From assembly GCA_031265445.1 (NCBI GenBank), contig JAISCQ010000110.1:1-42615 (forward strand): DNA of 42,615 bases, written 5' to 3'. The notes beneath the pieces are model-generated. The model worked only from the letters and a program-made list of their open reading frames with translations, searched no databases and had not been told where the DNA came from. Origin of the DNA: Bacteroidales bacterium. GTDB taxonomy: Bacteria > Bacteroidota > Bacteroidia > Bacteroidales > UBA4181. Shown here piece by piece: positions 27,233-35,554 of the stretch (its first letter is position 1; every line of letters begins with the position of its first letter). The translations under genes and the position numbers were made by a program.

Positions 27233-27524
27233 GGCCTAAAGCCAGAATAGACTGGGGCTAAAGCCAAAATGATTCAGGCTAAAGCCAAAATGATTTAGGC
27301 TAAAGCCAAAATGTCTTAGGCTAAAGCCAAAATAGTTTAGGCTAAAGCCAAAATGATTTAGGCTAAAGCCAGAATGATTTAGGCTAAAGCCAGAATAGTT
27401 TAGGCTAAAGCCAAAATGTCTTAGGCTAAAGCCAAAATGATTGGGGCTAAAGCCAAAATGACTGGGGCTAAAGCCAGAATGTCTTAGGCTAAAGCCAGAA
27501 TGACTGGGGCTAAAGCCAGAATAG
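27233..27524. repeat. 21-bp tandem repeat array, about 14 copies
   Basis: Each unit is GGCTAAAGCC followed by ARAAT and a six-base tail. Tails fall into a few types (GATTTA, GTCTTA, AGTTTA, GACTGG, GATTGG) that recur in mixed order. GGCT/AGCC can form a tiny hairpin. The 21-bp period keeps one frame open on the minus strand, giving a seven-residue repeat, but no ribosome site, promoter or homology supports translation. Confidence 0.93.
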
Positions 27525-27526
27525 TA

Positions 27527-27554
27527 GTAGAGACGTGGCATGCCACGTCTCTAC
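27527..27554. repeat. Perfect 28-bp palindrome (GTAGAGACGTGGCA type), copy 1
   Basis: GTAGAGACGTGGCA (27527-27540) is followed directly by its exact reverse complement (27541-27554). It abuts the end of the 21-bp array. Confidence 0.95.
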
Positions 27555-27561
27555 AAAAGTG

Positions 27562-27595
27562 TTTTATACCGTACGCGGTGTAAAATTGTGATATG
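27562..27595 (+). repeat. Near-palindromic intergenic repeat, copy 4
   Basis: It carries TTATACCGTACGCGGTGTAA followed by AATTGTGATATGG, and forms an inverted pair with 27191-27212 around the 21-bp array. Confidence 0.75.
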
Positions 27596-27615
27596 GAAAT
27601 GTAGCCGAACAGGTT

Positions 27616-27641
27616 GTAGAGACGTGGCATGCCACGTCTCT
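27616..27641. repeat. Palindrome of the GTAGAGACGTGGCA type, copy 2
   Basis: This is a second copy with a perfect 24-bp core (27618-27641). It runs into near-palindrome copy 5. Confidence 0.9.
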
Positions 27642-27739
27642 TTATACCATGCGCCTGGTGTAAAATTGTTATGCAGGGCGAACACACAGGTTTAGGGCGA
27701 ACACACAGGTTTAGGGCGAACACACAGGTTCGCCCCTAC
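27641..27739 (+). repeat. Near-palindromic repeat copy 5 plus GGGCGAAC repeats
   Basis: TTTATACC...GGTGTAAAATTG is followed by ATGCAGGGCGAACACACAGG and two further GGGCGAACACACAGG units. The last ends in CCCCTAC at 27739, and its CTA (27736-27738) is the stop codon of the minus-strand sigma gene. Confidence 0.8.
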
Positions 27740-28317
27740 TGTTTCGCATAAAAATGACGGATTTTTTTCAAGGCCCGCTGAATAATATTGGCAATTGATT
27801 GATAATTAACATCCAGTAACTTTGAAATTTCTTCGATGCTCAAGTCTTCTACGAACCGGTAATGAATGATTTCCTGCTGGCGACTTGTCAGTAATGATTT
27901 GATTCCGGCAATCCTGTCCTGCAGCATGGTTTCCTCCTCCCTGTCCACCAGCCTGTCTTCTTCGGAATCGTCGACAGGCTCATTCATTCTGTACAGGCGA
28001 ATCAGTCGCCGGTGAGTATCCTGCCGGCTGAGGGTATTGAATATGGCGTTTTTGAGCCCGGCAAACAGGTACAGCCGTATGTTGTCGGTTGGTCCCAGGT
28101 TTCTCCGGTTCCGGTAAAGGTGCGTGAACAGGTCCTGTATGCAGTCCCTGACTAATTCGCAATCGTTTGTGAATGTCATGCCATACGAAAACATGTTTTG
28201 GATATGGGTCATATAGATACATTCGTAAGCCCGGTCATCTCCTGAAAGGAAACTGTTCCAGAGTAACGGGTCATCCTTTTTCCCCTGCATGGTTTGTACG
28301 GTAGACATGTGTTTCAT
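27736..28317 (-). CDS. ECF-type RNA polymerase sigma factor
   Basis: The 193-residue protein has sigma region 2 (DCELVRDCIQDLFTHLYRNR, then LYLFAGLKNAIFNTL) and region 4 (SRQQEIIHYRFVEDLSIEEI, then SKLLDVNYQSIANIIQRALK). This is the Bacteroidetes FecI-like type that normally sits next to a fecR gene. Here no anti-sigma gene is adjacent; the only one in the window is at 16461-17567. The frame continues to a TTG at 28344, but the ATG at 28317 is more likely. Two -7 boxes lie upstream. The stop codon falls inside an intergenic repeat. Confidence 0.92.
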   Translation of the reverse strand: MKHMSTVQTMQGKKDDPLLWNSFLSGDDRAYECIYMTHIQNMFSYGMTFTNDCELVRDCIQDLFTHLYRNRRNLGPTDNIRLYLFAGLKNAIFNTLSRQDTHRRLIRLYRMNEPVDDSEEDRLVDREEETMLQDRIAGIKSLLTSRQQEIIHYRFVEDLSIEEISKLLDVNYQSIANIIQRALKKIRHFYAKQ

Positions 28318-28367
28318 ATCAATTCTGTTTGACGTCGACGGCAATGTATCTGTTTACAATCTCCCTG

Positions 28368-28418
28368 CAAAAATAGATATATATAATCATTTCCATCTCT
28401 GTTTTTCCGGCAAAGGTA
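28368..28418 (-). promoter_or_regulatory. Two candidate -7 boxes of the sigma gene
   Basis: TATTTTTG (28368-28375) and TACCTTTG (28411-28418) on the minus strand both match TAnnTTTG fully. A TTTG about 22 nt upstream supports the second. Confidence 0.45.
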
Positions 28419-28472
28419 AATCTTTTTTCGACGGTGATGTCAAAAGTATGCTGCCAGGCCGGGGGGCGAGGC

Positions 28473-28504
28473 TTTGTTTTGTTTGCAGAAACTGTCTATC
28501 TTTG
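28473..28504 (+). promoter_or_regulatory. Promoter of the rhomboid gene
   Basis: TTTG (28473-28476) and TATCTTTG (28497-28504) are 20 nt apart, a textbook Bacteroides arrangement. Confidence 0.65.
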
Positions 28505-28588
28505 GCGTTTTAATTCAGCAGGCCGGATTTGTAATTTTGATGTCTCATGAAGATATTGATTTACGAACGGGCCAAAACCATATTCTTT

Positions 28589-29377
28589 ATGTACAGAATT
28601 TCTCCGACAGTAAAAAATTTATTGATCATCAACGTATTGATGTTCGCGGCTACTTATCTGTTCGGGTCGCAATTCCGGTTCGACCTGACGGGACACCTGG
28701 CCCTGTATTATCCGGGATCGGACTATTTCCGGCCATACCAGTTCATTACGCACATGTTCATGCATGGCGGCATACCGCATATATTTTTCAATATGTACGC
28801 GCTGTGGATGTTCGGTACGGCTGTCGAAAATTCCTGGGGCGGCAAACGGTTCCTGTTTTATTACCTGTTTTGCGGACTTGGTGCGGCAGCGCTGCATACC
28901 CTGGTCAATTACTTTATTTTTTCGGGCATGGCTGCGGAGATTACCGCTTTTGCCAATTCGCCGGCGCCTGAAATATTCAAACACTTCGTTGAGGCGCATA
29001 AGGATCACTTCAACCAGAACGTTTACGGTTTTCTCAACCAGTGGAGCCTGTCGCCGGGCGATCCGGAATATGCTGCAATGGCGCTGGAACAGATGCACCG
29101 GGTGTATCAGGCTACCCTCGACATCCCGACCGTAGGCGCTTCGGGGGCCATATTCGGCATCCTGCTTGTGTTTGGCATGATGTATCCTGATGTGCAGCTG
29201 ATGTTTATTTTTCTGCCCGTCCCCATCAAAGCCAAATGGATGGTGATCGGTTACGGCGCTCTTGAACTTGTTTTAGGCGTTTTGCAGCCCGGAAGCAGTA
29301 TTGCCCATTTTGCCCATTTGGGCGGTATGCTGTTCGGTTTTATCCTGATTAAATACTGGACGCGGAGAAGTACATAG
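28589..29377 (+). CDS. Rhomboid-family intramembrane serine protease
   Basis: The 262-residue membrane protein has the rhomboid core: HMFMHGGIPHIFFNMYALW in the second helix region, the catalytic serine in GASGAIFG (Ser185) and the catalytic histidine in AHFAHLGG (His243). It would cleave membrane proteins within the bilayer. Between the third helix and the GASG helix lies an unusual polar insert of about 65 residues (114-180) rich in His, Glu and Asn. The chosen start gives MYRISPTVKNLLIINVLMF, the usual beginning; an ATG at 28547 would add 14 residues. Confidence 0.9.
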   Translation: MYRISPTVKNLLIINVLMFAATYLFGSQFRFDLTGHLALYYPGSDYFRPYQFITHMFMHGGIPHIFFNMYALWMFGTAVENSWGGKRFLFYYLFCGLGAAALHTLVNYFIFSGMAAEITAFANSPAPEIFKHFVEAHKDHFNQNVYGFLNQWSLSPGDPEYAAMALEQMHRVYQATLDIPTVGASGAIFGILLVFGMMYPDVQLMFIFLPVPIKAKWMVIGYGALELVLGVLQPGSSIAHFAHLGGMLFGFILIKYWTRRST

Positions 29378-29384
29378 TTCCGGG

Positions 29385-30197
29385 TTAGTGGTATTCGATG
29401 ACCAGGGAGACTCCGCCGCCGGAAATGGTCACCGGATCATTATCCGCGTATTCATACATATAATCGACAGGCGTTCCGTTATTTTCCCAATGCTCCCCGT
29501 TTTTGACATAACTGACGGATGCGGTAGGATTGTTGGCCGACAGGAGCATCCCCAGGGGAAGACTGTCGTAGCGTACGGGGCCGTATGCCGATGCAAAGGC
29601 AGGCGCATGGAAAACATTCACTAAAAAATGAAATGGATTCGCATTCGAGTCATAAGCGGTATATTCTGTCCTTGTGTCCGATTCTCCCCCGTTTTCCGAA
29701 ATTTGATGCAATTCTACCGTTGCCACGTTTGGCCCGTTGTAAGTAATGACGTAAAGGTTTTCCGTACTGCCGTCCTTCATGTAAATTTGTATCAGGCGGT
29801 AAGATTCGTCGTATGAAAGAGACAGGCCCTTGGTCCACGTTTCGCTTACAATCGTCGACAGCATGTTGAAATCATTCCGTTTATAGGATATGTTACGTGT
29901 TTGCTTGCGTTCGTCCATCAGGTATTCATAAGTCGCGCCGGTCAGGAGACTGTTCTGGTATTCCATCGCAAATGACTCTTTCCAGGCGCTGTTTCCCTCG
30001 CTGTTATCCCTCCCGGAAGTCAGGATCATATCCGTATTATAAATAAAAACGCTGGAATCGCTCCCGCTGATGATATTCAGCCGGCTGATCTTCGGGAGGG
30101 TCACAGGGCGGTACGGGGCGCGGATATTGTCATCATTGCATGCAGTCGCAGCCATGATGACTGAAAGGTAGAGAATGTATTTTACGATGCTCTTCAT
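29385..30197 (-). CDS. Bacteroidales lipoprotein of unknown function
   Basis: The 270-residue protein has a clear lipoprotein signal ending AATACNDD (Cys20). The rest is beta-rich with recurring short YD-like strands (TYEYLMDERKQTRNISYKRN, LSYDESYRLIQIYMKDG, LYVITYNGPNVATVELHQI), a pattern seen in DUF4595-type Bacteroidales lipoproteins. I cannot assign a function. It starts 33 bases after kduI on the same strand and probably shares its transcript. It is convergent with the rhomboid gene, with seven bases between the stops. Confidence 0.72.
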   Translation of the reverse strand: MKSIVKYILYLSVIMAATACNDDNIRAPYRPVTLPKISRLNIISGSDSSVFIYNTDMILTSGRDNSEGNSAWKESFAMEYQNSLLTGATYEYLMDERKQTRNISYKRNDFNMLSTIVSETWTKGLSLSYDESYRLIQIYMKDGSTENLYVITYNGPNVATVELHQISENGGESDTRTEYTAYDSNANPFHFLVNVFHAPAFASAYGPVRYDSLPLGMLLSANNPTASVSYVKNGEHWENNGTPVDYMYEYADNDPVTISGGGVSLVIEYH

Positions 30198-30230
30198 TGT
30201 TTTATTTGTTAAGGGTCCCGGTGGAAAAAC

Positions 30231-31073
30231 CTACAGCAGGCCGTCGGGCGCAACGGTGTCCATGTCGTTATAATCGAGGTTTTCGCCGGCCATACCCCAA
30301 ATGAAGGTGTAATTGCTGGTTCCGGCAGCCGAATGGATCGACCATACGGGAGAAATCACCGCCTGTTCGTTTTTCATCCAGATGTGGCGCGTTTCGTCGG
30401 GCTGTCCCATGAAATGGCAGATAGCCTGTCCCTGCGGCACCTCGAAATAGAAATACGCTTCCATGCGGCGTACATGCGTATGCGCCGGCATGGTGTTCCA
30501 TACGCTGCCCGGCTGCAGTTCGGTCATCCCCATTTGCAGCTGGCAGGTTTCGATCACTTCGCGCACCAGCATCCGGTTGATGCGCCGTGCGTTGGATGTC
30601 TCCAGCGAGCCAAGTTCGAGAACAACAGCGTCATCCCTGGTTACTTTGCGTACAGGCAGCGGTTGATGCGCCGGCGCCGAATTCAGGTAGAACTTGGCCG
30701 GCTGTGCGGCATTGTCGCTTGAGAATACAACTTCGTGGTCGCCACAACCCACATACAGCGCTTCCTTGTGGAGGAGCGCGTATTCTTCGTTGCCGACTTT
30801 TACCCTGCCGGCGCCGCCTGTATTGATGATGCCTATTTCGCGCCGGTGAAGGAAATTGGGCGCTTTCAGCGGGTCGATGGTTTCCAGCACAAGCGGCCTG
30901 GCGACAGGAAAAGCGCCACCCACGATCAGGCGGTCGTACATGGAATAGACCAGGTTGATCTCGTCGATCACAAACACGCGTTCCACCAGGTGTTCCTCAC
31001 GGAGCTTTTTGGTGTCGTAATTCTTGGCATCCGAAGGATGCGACGCATAGCGGATTTTGTACCTTACACTCAT
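30231..31073 (-). CDS. kduI: 5-dehydro-4-deoxy-D-glucuronate isomerase
   Basis: KduI isomerises 5-keto-4-deoxyuronate, from pectin or glycosaminoglycan breakdown, to 3-deoxy-D-glycero-2,5-hexodiulosonate in the cytoplasm. The 280-residue double-cupin protein keeps the zinc ligands in [15 protein letters not shown] (His198, His200, Glu205) and in WSIHSAAG (His247). Length and spacing match the E. coli enzyme. No kduD, lyase or hydrolase gene is nearby, so its pathway partners are elsewhere. It is probably first in an operon with the lipoprotein gene. Confidence 0.97.
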   Translation of the reverse strand: MSVRYKIRYASHPSDAKNYDTKKLREEHLVERVFVIDEINLVYSMYDRLIVGGAFPVARPLVLETIDPLKAPNFLHRREIGIINTGGAGRVKVGNEEYALLHKEALYVGCGDHEVVFSSDNAAQPAKFYLNSAPAHQPLPVRKVTRDDAVVLELGSLETSNARRINRMLVREVIETCQLQMGMTELQPGSVWNTMPAHTHVRRMEAYFYFEVPQGQAICHFMGQPDETRHIWMKNEQAVISPVWSIHSAAGTSNYTFIWGMAGENLDYNDMDTVAPDGLL

Positions 31074-31100
31074 GATGCAATTTTTTTGTTATGATGGCCA

Positions 31101-31108
31101 CAAAGATA
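31101..31108 (-). promoter_or_regulatory. -7 box of kduI
   Basis: TATCTTTG on the minus strand lies 28 nt before the ATG at 31073. The preceding spacer ATGTAATAAATAATCGT closely resembles those of the promoters at 148 and 10479. Confidence 0.5.
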
Positions 31109-31152
31109 ACGATTATTTATTACATGGCGTTTCTATCTTTTTACACGGTTCT

Positions 31153-31184
31153 TTTGGCAGGTGCAGAAAGTTTCCGTAAATTTG
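31153..31184 (+). promoter_or_regulatory. Promoter of the S46 peptidase gene
   Basis: TTTG (31153-31156) and TAAATTTG (31177-31184) are 20 nt apart. The box lies inside a longer open frame from 31091, which places the true start downstream at the GTG at 31226. Confidence 0.6.
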
Positions 31185-31225
31185 AATTTTTAAATATTCA
31201 TATTCCATCAAGCAATTTTATTCTC

Positions 31226-33376
31226 GTGAAAAACATATTCATCGCCTTCCTGATTTCCGTGTTAACCTTCGGTTCGCTGCGCGCCGACGAGGGTATGTGG
31301 CTGTTGCCGCTTTTGCAGGAGCTGAACATCGGCGCCATGCAGAAAATGGGGTGCCGCCTGTCGGCCGACGACATATACAGCATCAACCACTCGAGCCTGA
31401 AAGACGCTGTTGTTATATTCGGCGGCGGATGTACCGGCGAGATCGTTTCGGGCGAGGGCCTGCTGCTCACCAACCACCACTGCGGATACGACGCCATACA
31501 GCAGCACAGTTCGGTAGAGCGCGACTATCTTTCGGATGGCTTCTGGGCAGGGTCGCGGGGCGAAGAAATCCATACGCCCGACCTGAATGTTACCTTTTTA
31601 GTCCGTATCGAAGATGTCTCCCTCCGTGTGAATGACCGGTTGAACGATCGGATGACCGAAACGGAACGTGCCGACGCCATCGAAAGGATAAGCGCCGAAA
31701 TCACCGGCGACGCCGTCGGGGATACGCACTACACGGCCAACGTGGAAAGCTTTTACGGCGGCAACAGCTTCTACCTGCTGGTATACGAAGTGTACAGCGA
31801 CGTCCGTATGGTAGGCGCTCCGCCTTCGTCCATCGGCAAGTTCGGCAACGAAACCGACAACTGGATGTGGCCGCGTCATACGGGCGACTTCAGCATCTTC
31901 CGCGTATATGCCGGTCCCGATGGCAAGCCGGCAGCATATTCGCCCGACAATGTGCCGCTCAAACCCCGTCATTTCCTGCCCGTCTCGCTGAAGGGCGTCG
32001 AAAAGGACGACTTCACGATGGTGATGGGTTATCCCGGCGGTACCGACCGTTACATGACTTCCTTCGGCGTTGACGAACTCCTCAAAGTCGACCTGCCTGC
32101 ACGGGTAAAGATCCGCGGCGAGAAACAGGACATCATGAAGCGCCACATGTATGCCGACCCGGCGGTACGTATCAAATACGCCACCAAATACGCCGGTTCG
32201 AGCAACTACTGGAAATATTCCATCGGCCAGATAGCGGGCATCAAGCGGCTGGATGTATACGGACGCAAATCGGAACGGGAAGAACGCTTCACCCGGTGGG
32301 TAAACGCCGATGCCGGGCGCAAAGCCAGATACGGAGAGGCGCTGCAACTGATCCGTACCGGCATTGAGGCCAACAGTCCGCATAACTTTGCATGCAGCTA
32401 TCTGATAGAATGTATGTTCCATGGCGCCGAACTGCCCCGTTTCGCCTCGCGCTTCAGGATGCTGCACGACGAACTGGCCAAGGACAAACCCGATCCCGAT
32501 GCTGTGAAGATGCTCACGGAAAGGGCACGGGATGTGACCGGCGAATTTTTCAAGGACTATGACCGGGCGCTGGATCGCGAAGTGACCGAAGCCATGCTGG
32601 AACGCTACTTCGCGGATGTGCCGCAGGCATACTATCCCGATTTCCATAAAACCATCGTTCGGAAATATAAGGGCGACGTCGGGAAGTACGTACAGGCGTG
32701 GTTCGACAGGTCTATCTTTTCCGATCCTGCACGCGTGGACGCTTTCCTGAAAAAGCCTTCGGCGAAAGCCCTGCAAAAAGACCCGGTATACGAGGCAGGC
32801 CAATCCATCTACCGGTCGCTCGAAATGACGGGGAACAGTTTAAGCGCAAACGACGATCGGATCAGCAGGGGTTACCGGCAATACATCGCAGGGATCCTCG
32901 AAATGGACAGGGACAAAGTATGGTATCCGGATGCCAACTTCACCATGCGCCTCACTTATGGCAAGGTAGACGACTATTTCCCCCGCGACGCAGTGTATTA
33001 CAGTTACTACACCACGCTGAAAGGGGTTATGGAAAAGGAAGACCGCGCCAACCCGGAGTTTACAGTACCCGACCGCCTGAAAGACCTGTACGAAACCGGA
33101 GATTTCGGACGGTATGCCGACAGGAACGGCGAAATGCCGGTATGCTTCATCTCCAATAACGACATTACCGGCGGAAACTCCGGCAGTCCGGTTATCAACG
33201 GCAGGGGCGAACTGGTCGGCATTGCATTCGACGGCAACTGGGAAGCGATGAGCGGCGATATTGTATTCGAACCCGAAGTACAGCGAACCATTAGCGTCGA
33301 CATACGTTATGTATTATTTATCATCGACAGATTCGCCGGAGCGACGCATTTGCTGGATGAAATGAAGATTAATTGA
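31226..33376 (+). CDS. S46-family dipeptidyl-peptidase, DPP7-like
   Basis: S46 peptidases remove dipeptides from peptide N-termini in the periplasm and feed amino-acid catabolism. From the GTG at 31226 the protein has 716 residues with a signal peptide (KNIFIAFLISVLTFGSLRA). The catalytic histidine is in LLTNHHCGYD (His85) and the serine in GGNSGSPVINGRG (Ser652). Eighteen residues after the serine the S1 position is glycine (AFDGNWE), as in DPP7, not arginine as in the acidic-specific DPP11. This predicts a preference for hydrophobic P1 residues. The frame reads back to 31091, but the promoter lies inside that stretch. Confidence 0.92.
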   Translation: MKNIFIAFLISVLTFGSLRADEGMWLLPLLQELNIGAMQKMGCRLSADDIYSINHSSLKDAVVIFGGGCTGEIVSGEGLLLTNHHCGYDAIQQHSSVERDYLSDGFWAGSRGEEIHTPDLNVTFLVRIEDVSLRVNDRLNDRMTETERADAIERISAEITGDAVGDTHYTANVESFYGGNSFYLLVYEVYSDVRMVGAPPSSIGKFGNETDNWMWPRHTGDFSIFRVYAGPDGKPAAYSPDNVPLKPRHFLPVSLKGVEKDDFTMVMGYPGGTDRYMTSFGVDELLKVDLPARVKIRGEKQDIMKRHMYADPAVRIKYATKYAGSSNYWKYSIGQIAGIKRLDVYGRKSEREERFTRWVNADAGRKARYGEALQLIRTGIEANSPHNFACSYLIECMFHGAELPRFASRFRMLHDELAKDKPDPDAVKMLTERARDVTGEFFKDYDRALDREVTEAMLERYFADVPQAYYPDFHKTIVRKYKGDVGKYVQAWFDRSIFSDPARVDAFLKKPSAKALQKDPVYEAGQSIYRSLEMTGNSLSANDDRISRGYRQYIAGILEMDRDKVWYPDANFTMRLTYGKVDDYFPRDAVYYSYYTTLKGVMEKEDRANPEFTVPDRLKDLYETGDFGRYADRNGEMPVCFISNNDITGGNSGSPVINGRGELVGIAFDGNWEAMSGDIVFEPEVQRTISVDIRYVLFIIDRFAGATHLLDEMKIN

Positions 33377-33447
33377 AGTTTCGAGCTGAACAAAGCCCCG
33401 TAACCGGAATATATCTAATCGAAACTCGAAACCATAAACCCGAAACA

Positions 33448-35469
33448 ATGGAAATTCCCCTTTTAGTTCAGAATGATCCGTGGCTAAAGCCGTTTACTGC
33501 GCAGATCGCACAGCGGCAGGTACGCGCTGCCGCTAAAGAGAAGGAACTGGCGCAGGGAGTTTCTTTGTCCGATTTTGCCACGGGCTACCTTTATTTTGGT
33601 TTACACCGGACGTCCGCAGGGTGGGTATTCCGTGAATGGGCGCCCAATGCCGCGGCCATATACATGATCGGCGAGTTTACCAATTGGAAAACCGATCCCG
33701 GATATGCCTTAAAACCGTTGTCGAAAGGCGTTTGGGAACTGGAATTGCCGGCCGGCATGCTGCACCACCGGCAACTGTACCGGCTGTTGGTATGTTGGAA
33801 AGGCGGACAGGGCGAGCGTATCCCGTCGTATGCCAACCGCACCGTGCAGGACGAACAGACGAAGATTTTCAGTGCACAGGTTTGGAATCCCGAACAGCCA
33901 TACGTATGGACGGCGCCTCAGTGCGGAGAATGCAGCCGCGTGCCCCTGATATACGAAAGTCACGCAGGGATGGCTACCGAGGAATACCGCGTGGGCACGT
34001 TTGCCGAATACCGCGACAGGGTGCTTCCTTACATCAGGCAGTCGGGCTACAACACCGTTCAACTGATGGCCATACAGGAACACCCTTATTACGGCTCGTT
34101 CGGTTACCATGTATCCAACTTTTTTGCCGTGTCGTCGCGCTTTGGCACGCCGGACGACTTCAAGTCGCTGATCGACGCGGCACACCAGCAGGGCTTGCGC
34201 GTGATCATGGATCTGGTACATTCACATTCGGTGAAAAATGTTGCCGAAGGCCTGAATATCTTCGACGGGACGCCTTACCAGTATTTTCACGGCGACGACC
34301 GCCGCAACCATCCGGCATGGGACTCGCTTTGCTTCGATTACGGCAAAAACGGGGTGATGCATTTCCTCCTTTCCAACTGTAAGTACTGGCTGGAAGAGTA
34401 TCATGTGGACGGGTTCCGCTTCGACGGCGTCACCAGCATGCTGTATGCGCATCACGGACTGTCGAAGGATTTTACGGAATATGCACTGTATTTTGACGGC
34501 AGCGAGGATCAGGACGCCACGACTTACCTGATGCTGGCGAATAAGCTGATACACCAGGTGAACCCGGCTGCCGTCACCATCGCCGAGGAGATGAGCGGCA
34601 TGCCCGGCTTGGCGACGCCGGTTTCCGACGGGGGCATCGGATTCGATTACCGCCTGGCAATGGGTACGCCGGATTACTGGATCAGACTCATCAAGGATCA
34701 ACCCGATGAAAGCTGGGACGTAAGCAATATCTATTACGAATTGAGCCGCAAACGCGCCGACGAAAAGACCGTCGGGTACGTGGAATCGCACGATCAGGCT
34801 TTGGTGGGCGACAAAACCGTTTTTTTCAGGCTGGTGGACAAAGAGATTTACGATAAAATGGATGTCGGCAGCAAGAGCCTGGTTATCGACCGCGGCATGG
34901 CGCTGCACAAGATGATCCGCCTGATTACCATCGCTACGGCGGGCAACGGTTACCTGTGCTTTATGGGTAACGAGTTCGGACATCCCGAGTGGATCGACTT
35001 CCCGCGCGAAGGCAACCGGTGGTCGTACAAGTACGCCCGCCGCCAATGGAGCCTGCTGAAAAACCACCAGCTGAAATTCCGTTTTCTGGCCGGTTTCGAC
35101 AGGGCGATGCTGGCTTTGGCAGGAAATGAGGCTTTTTTTCTCCATCCCGCCGAAATGCTCTTTGAAGACAAAGGCCGCCAGGTATTGGCGTTTCGACGCA
35201 ACGAACTGGTGTTTGTCTTCAATTTCAGTCCCGACCATTCGTACACCGATCTCGGTATCCCCACAGGCCCCGGAAAGTACCGCGTGGCGCTCGACACCGA
35301 TTCGCCGCAGTTTGGCGGTTTCGGACTGATTGATGAGTCGCTGGATTATTTCACCGGCAGCATCTTCTCCGATCGCCCGATGGTCAACGACTTCCTGAAA
35401 ATATACCTGCCTGCGCGCTGCGGGGTAGTATTCAAAAAATTGCCGGCAAGAAGCATCTATGCATTGTAA
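33448..35469 (+). CDS. glgB: 1,4-alpha-glucan branching enzyme
   Basis: GlgB makes alpha-1,6 branches in glycogen in the cytoplasm. The 673-residue protein has an N-terminal CBM48 (FREWAPNAAAIYMIGEFTNW) and a GH13 barrel with NTVQLMAIQEHPYYGSFGYH, the nucleophile region DGFRFDGVTSMLY, the acid/base in TIAEEMSGMPG and the third carboxylate in YVESHDQALVGD. It ends with an all-beta domain. The length suits the short Bacteroidales form. A TTG at 33373 would add 25 unrelated residues and is rejected. It follows the S46 gene by 71 bases on the same strand. Confidence 0.95.
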   Translation: MEIPLLVQNDPWLKPFTAQIAQRQVRAAAKEKELAQGVSLSDFATGYLYFGLHRTSAGWVFREWAPNAAAIYMIGEFTNWKTDPGYALKPLSKGVWELELPAGMLHHRQLYRLLVCWKGGQGERIPSYANRTVQDEQTKIFSAQVWNPEQPYVWTAPQCGECSRVPLIYESHAGMATEEYRVGTFAEYRDRVLPYIRQSGYNTVQLMAIQEHPYYGSFGYHVSNFFAVSSRFGTPDDFKSLIDAAHQQGLRVIMDLVHSHSVKNVAEGLNIFDGTPYQYFHGDDRRNHPAWDSLCFDYGKNGVMHFLLSNCKYWLEEYHVDGFRFDGVTSMLYAHHGLSKDFTEYALYFDGSEDQDATTYLMLANKLIHQVNPAAVTIAEEMSGMPGLATPVSDGGIGFDYRLAMGTPDYWIRLIKDQPDESWDVSNIYYELSRKRADEKTVGYVESHDQALVGDKTVFFRLVDKEIYDKMDVGSKSLVIDRGMALHKMIRLITIATAGNGYLCFMGNEFGHPEWIDFPREGNRWSYKYARRQWSLLKNHQLKFRFLAGFDRAMLALAGNEAFFLHPAEMLFEDKGRQVLAFRRNELVFVFNFSPDHSYTDLGIPTGPGKYRVALDTDSPQFGGFGLIDESLDYFTGSIFSDRPMVNDFLKIYLPARCGVVFKKLPARSIYAL

Positions 35470-35554
35470 AAGCATCCGGATTCAAAATGCGGCATCGGTT
35501 GAAGCTTGTACAGCACAGCACAGCAAAAAACAAAAAACAAAAATCAAACATATC

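Noticed and set aside
27233-27524. Possible CRISPR array
   Set aside because: The period is 21 bp and the tails are a few recurring variants, not distinct spacers.
27236-27541. Open frame of 101 codons with a seven-residue repeat
   Set aside because: It arises because 21 is a multiple of three; it ends in the palindrome and has no promoter or start support. RNA data could reverse this.
31091-31225. 45-residue N-terminal extension of the S46 peptidase
   Set aside because: A standard signal peptide starts at the GTG at 31226, and the promoter lies upstream of it within the extension.
34222-35475. Long minus-strand open frame opposite glgB
   Set aside because: It is a shadow of glgB with no domain signal; similar shadows lie opposite susC, the S46 gene and the Omp85-like gene.
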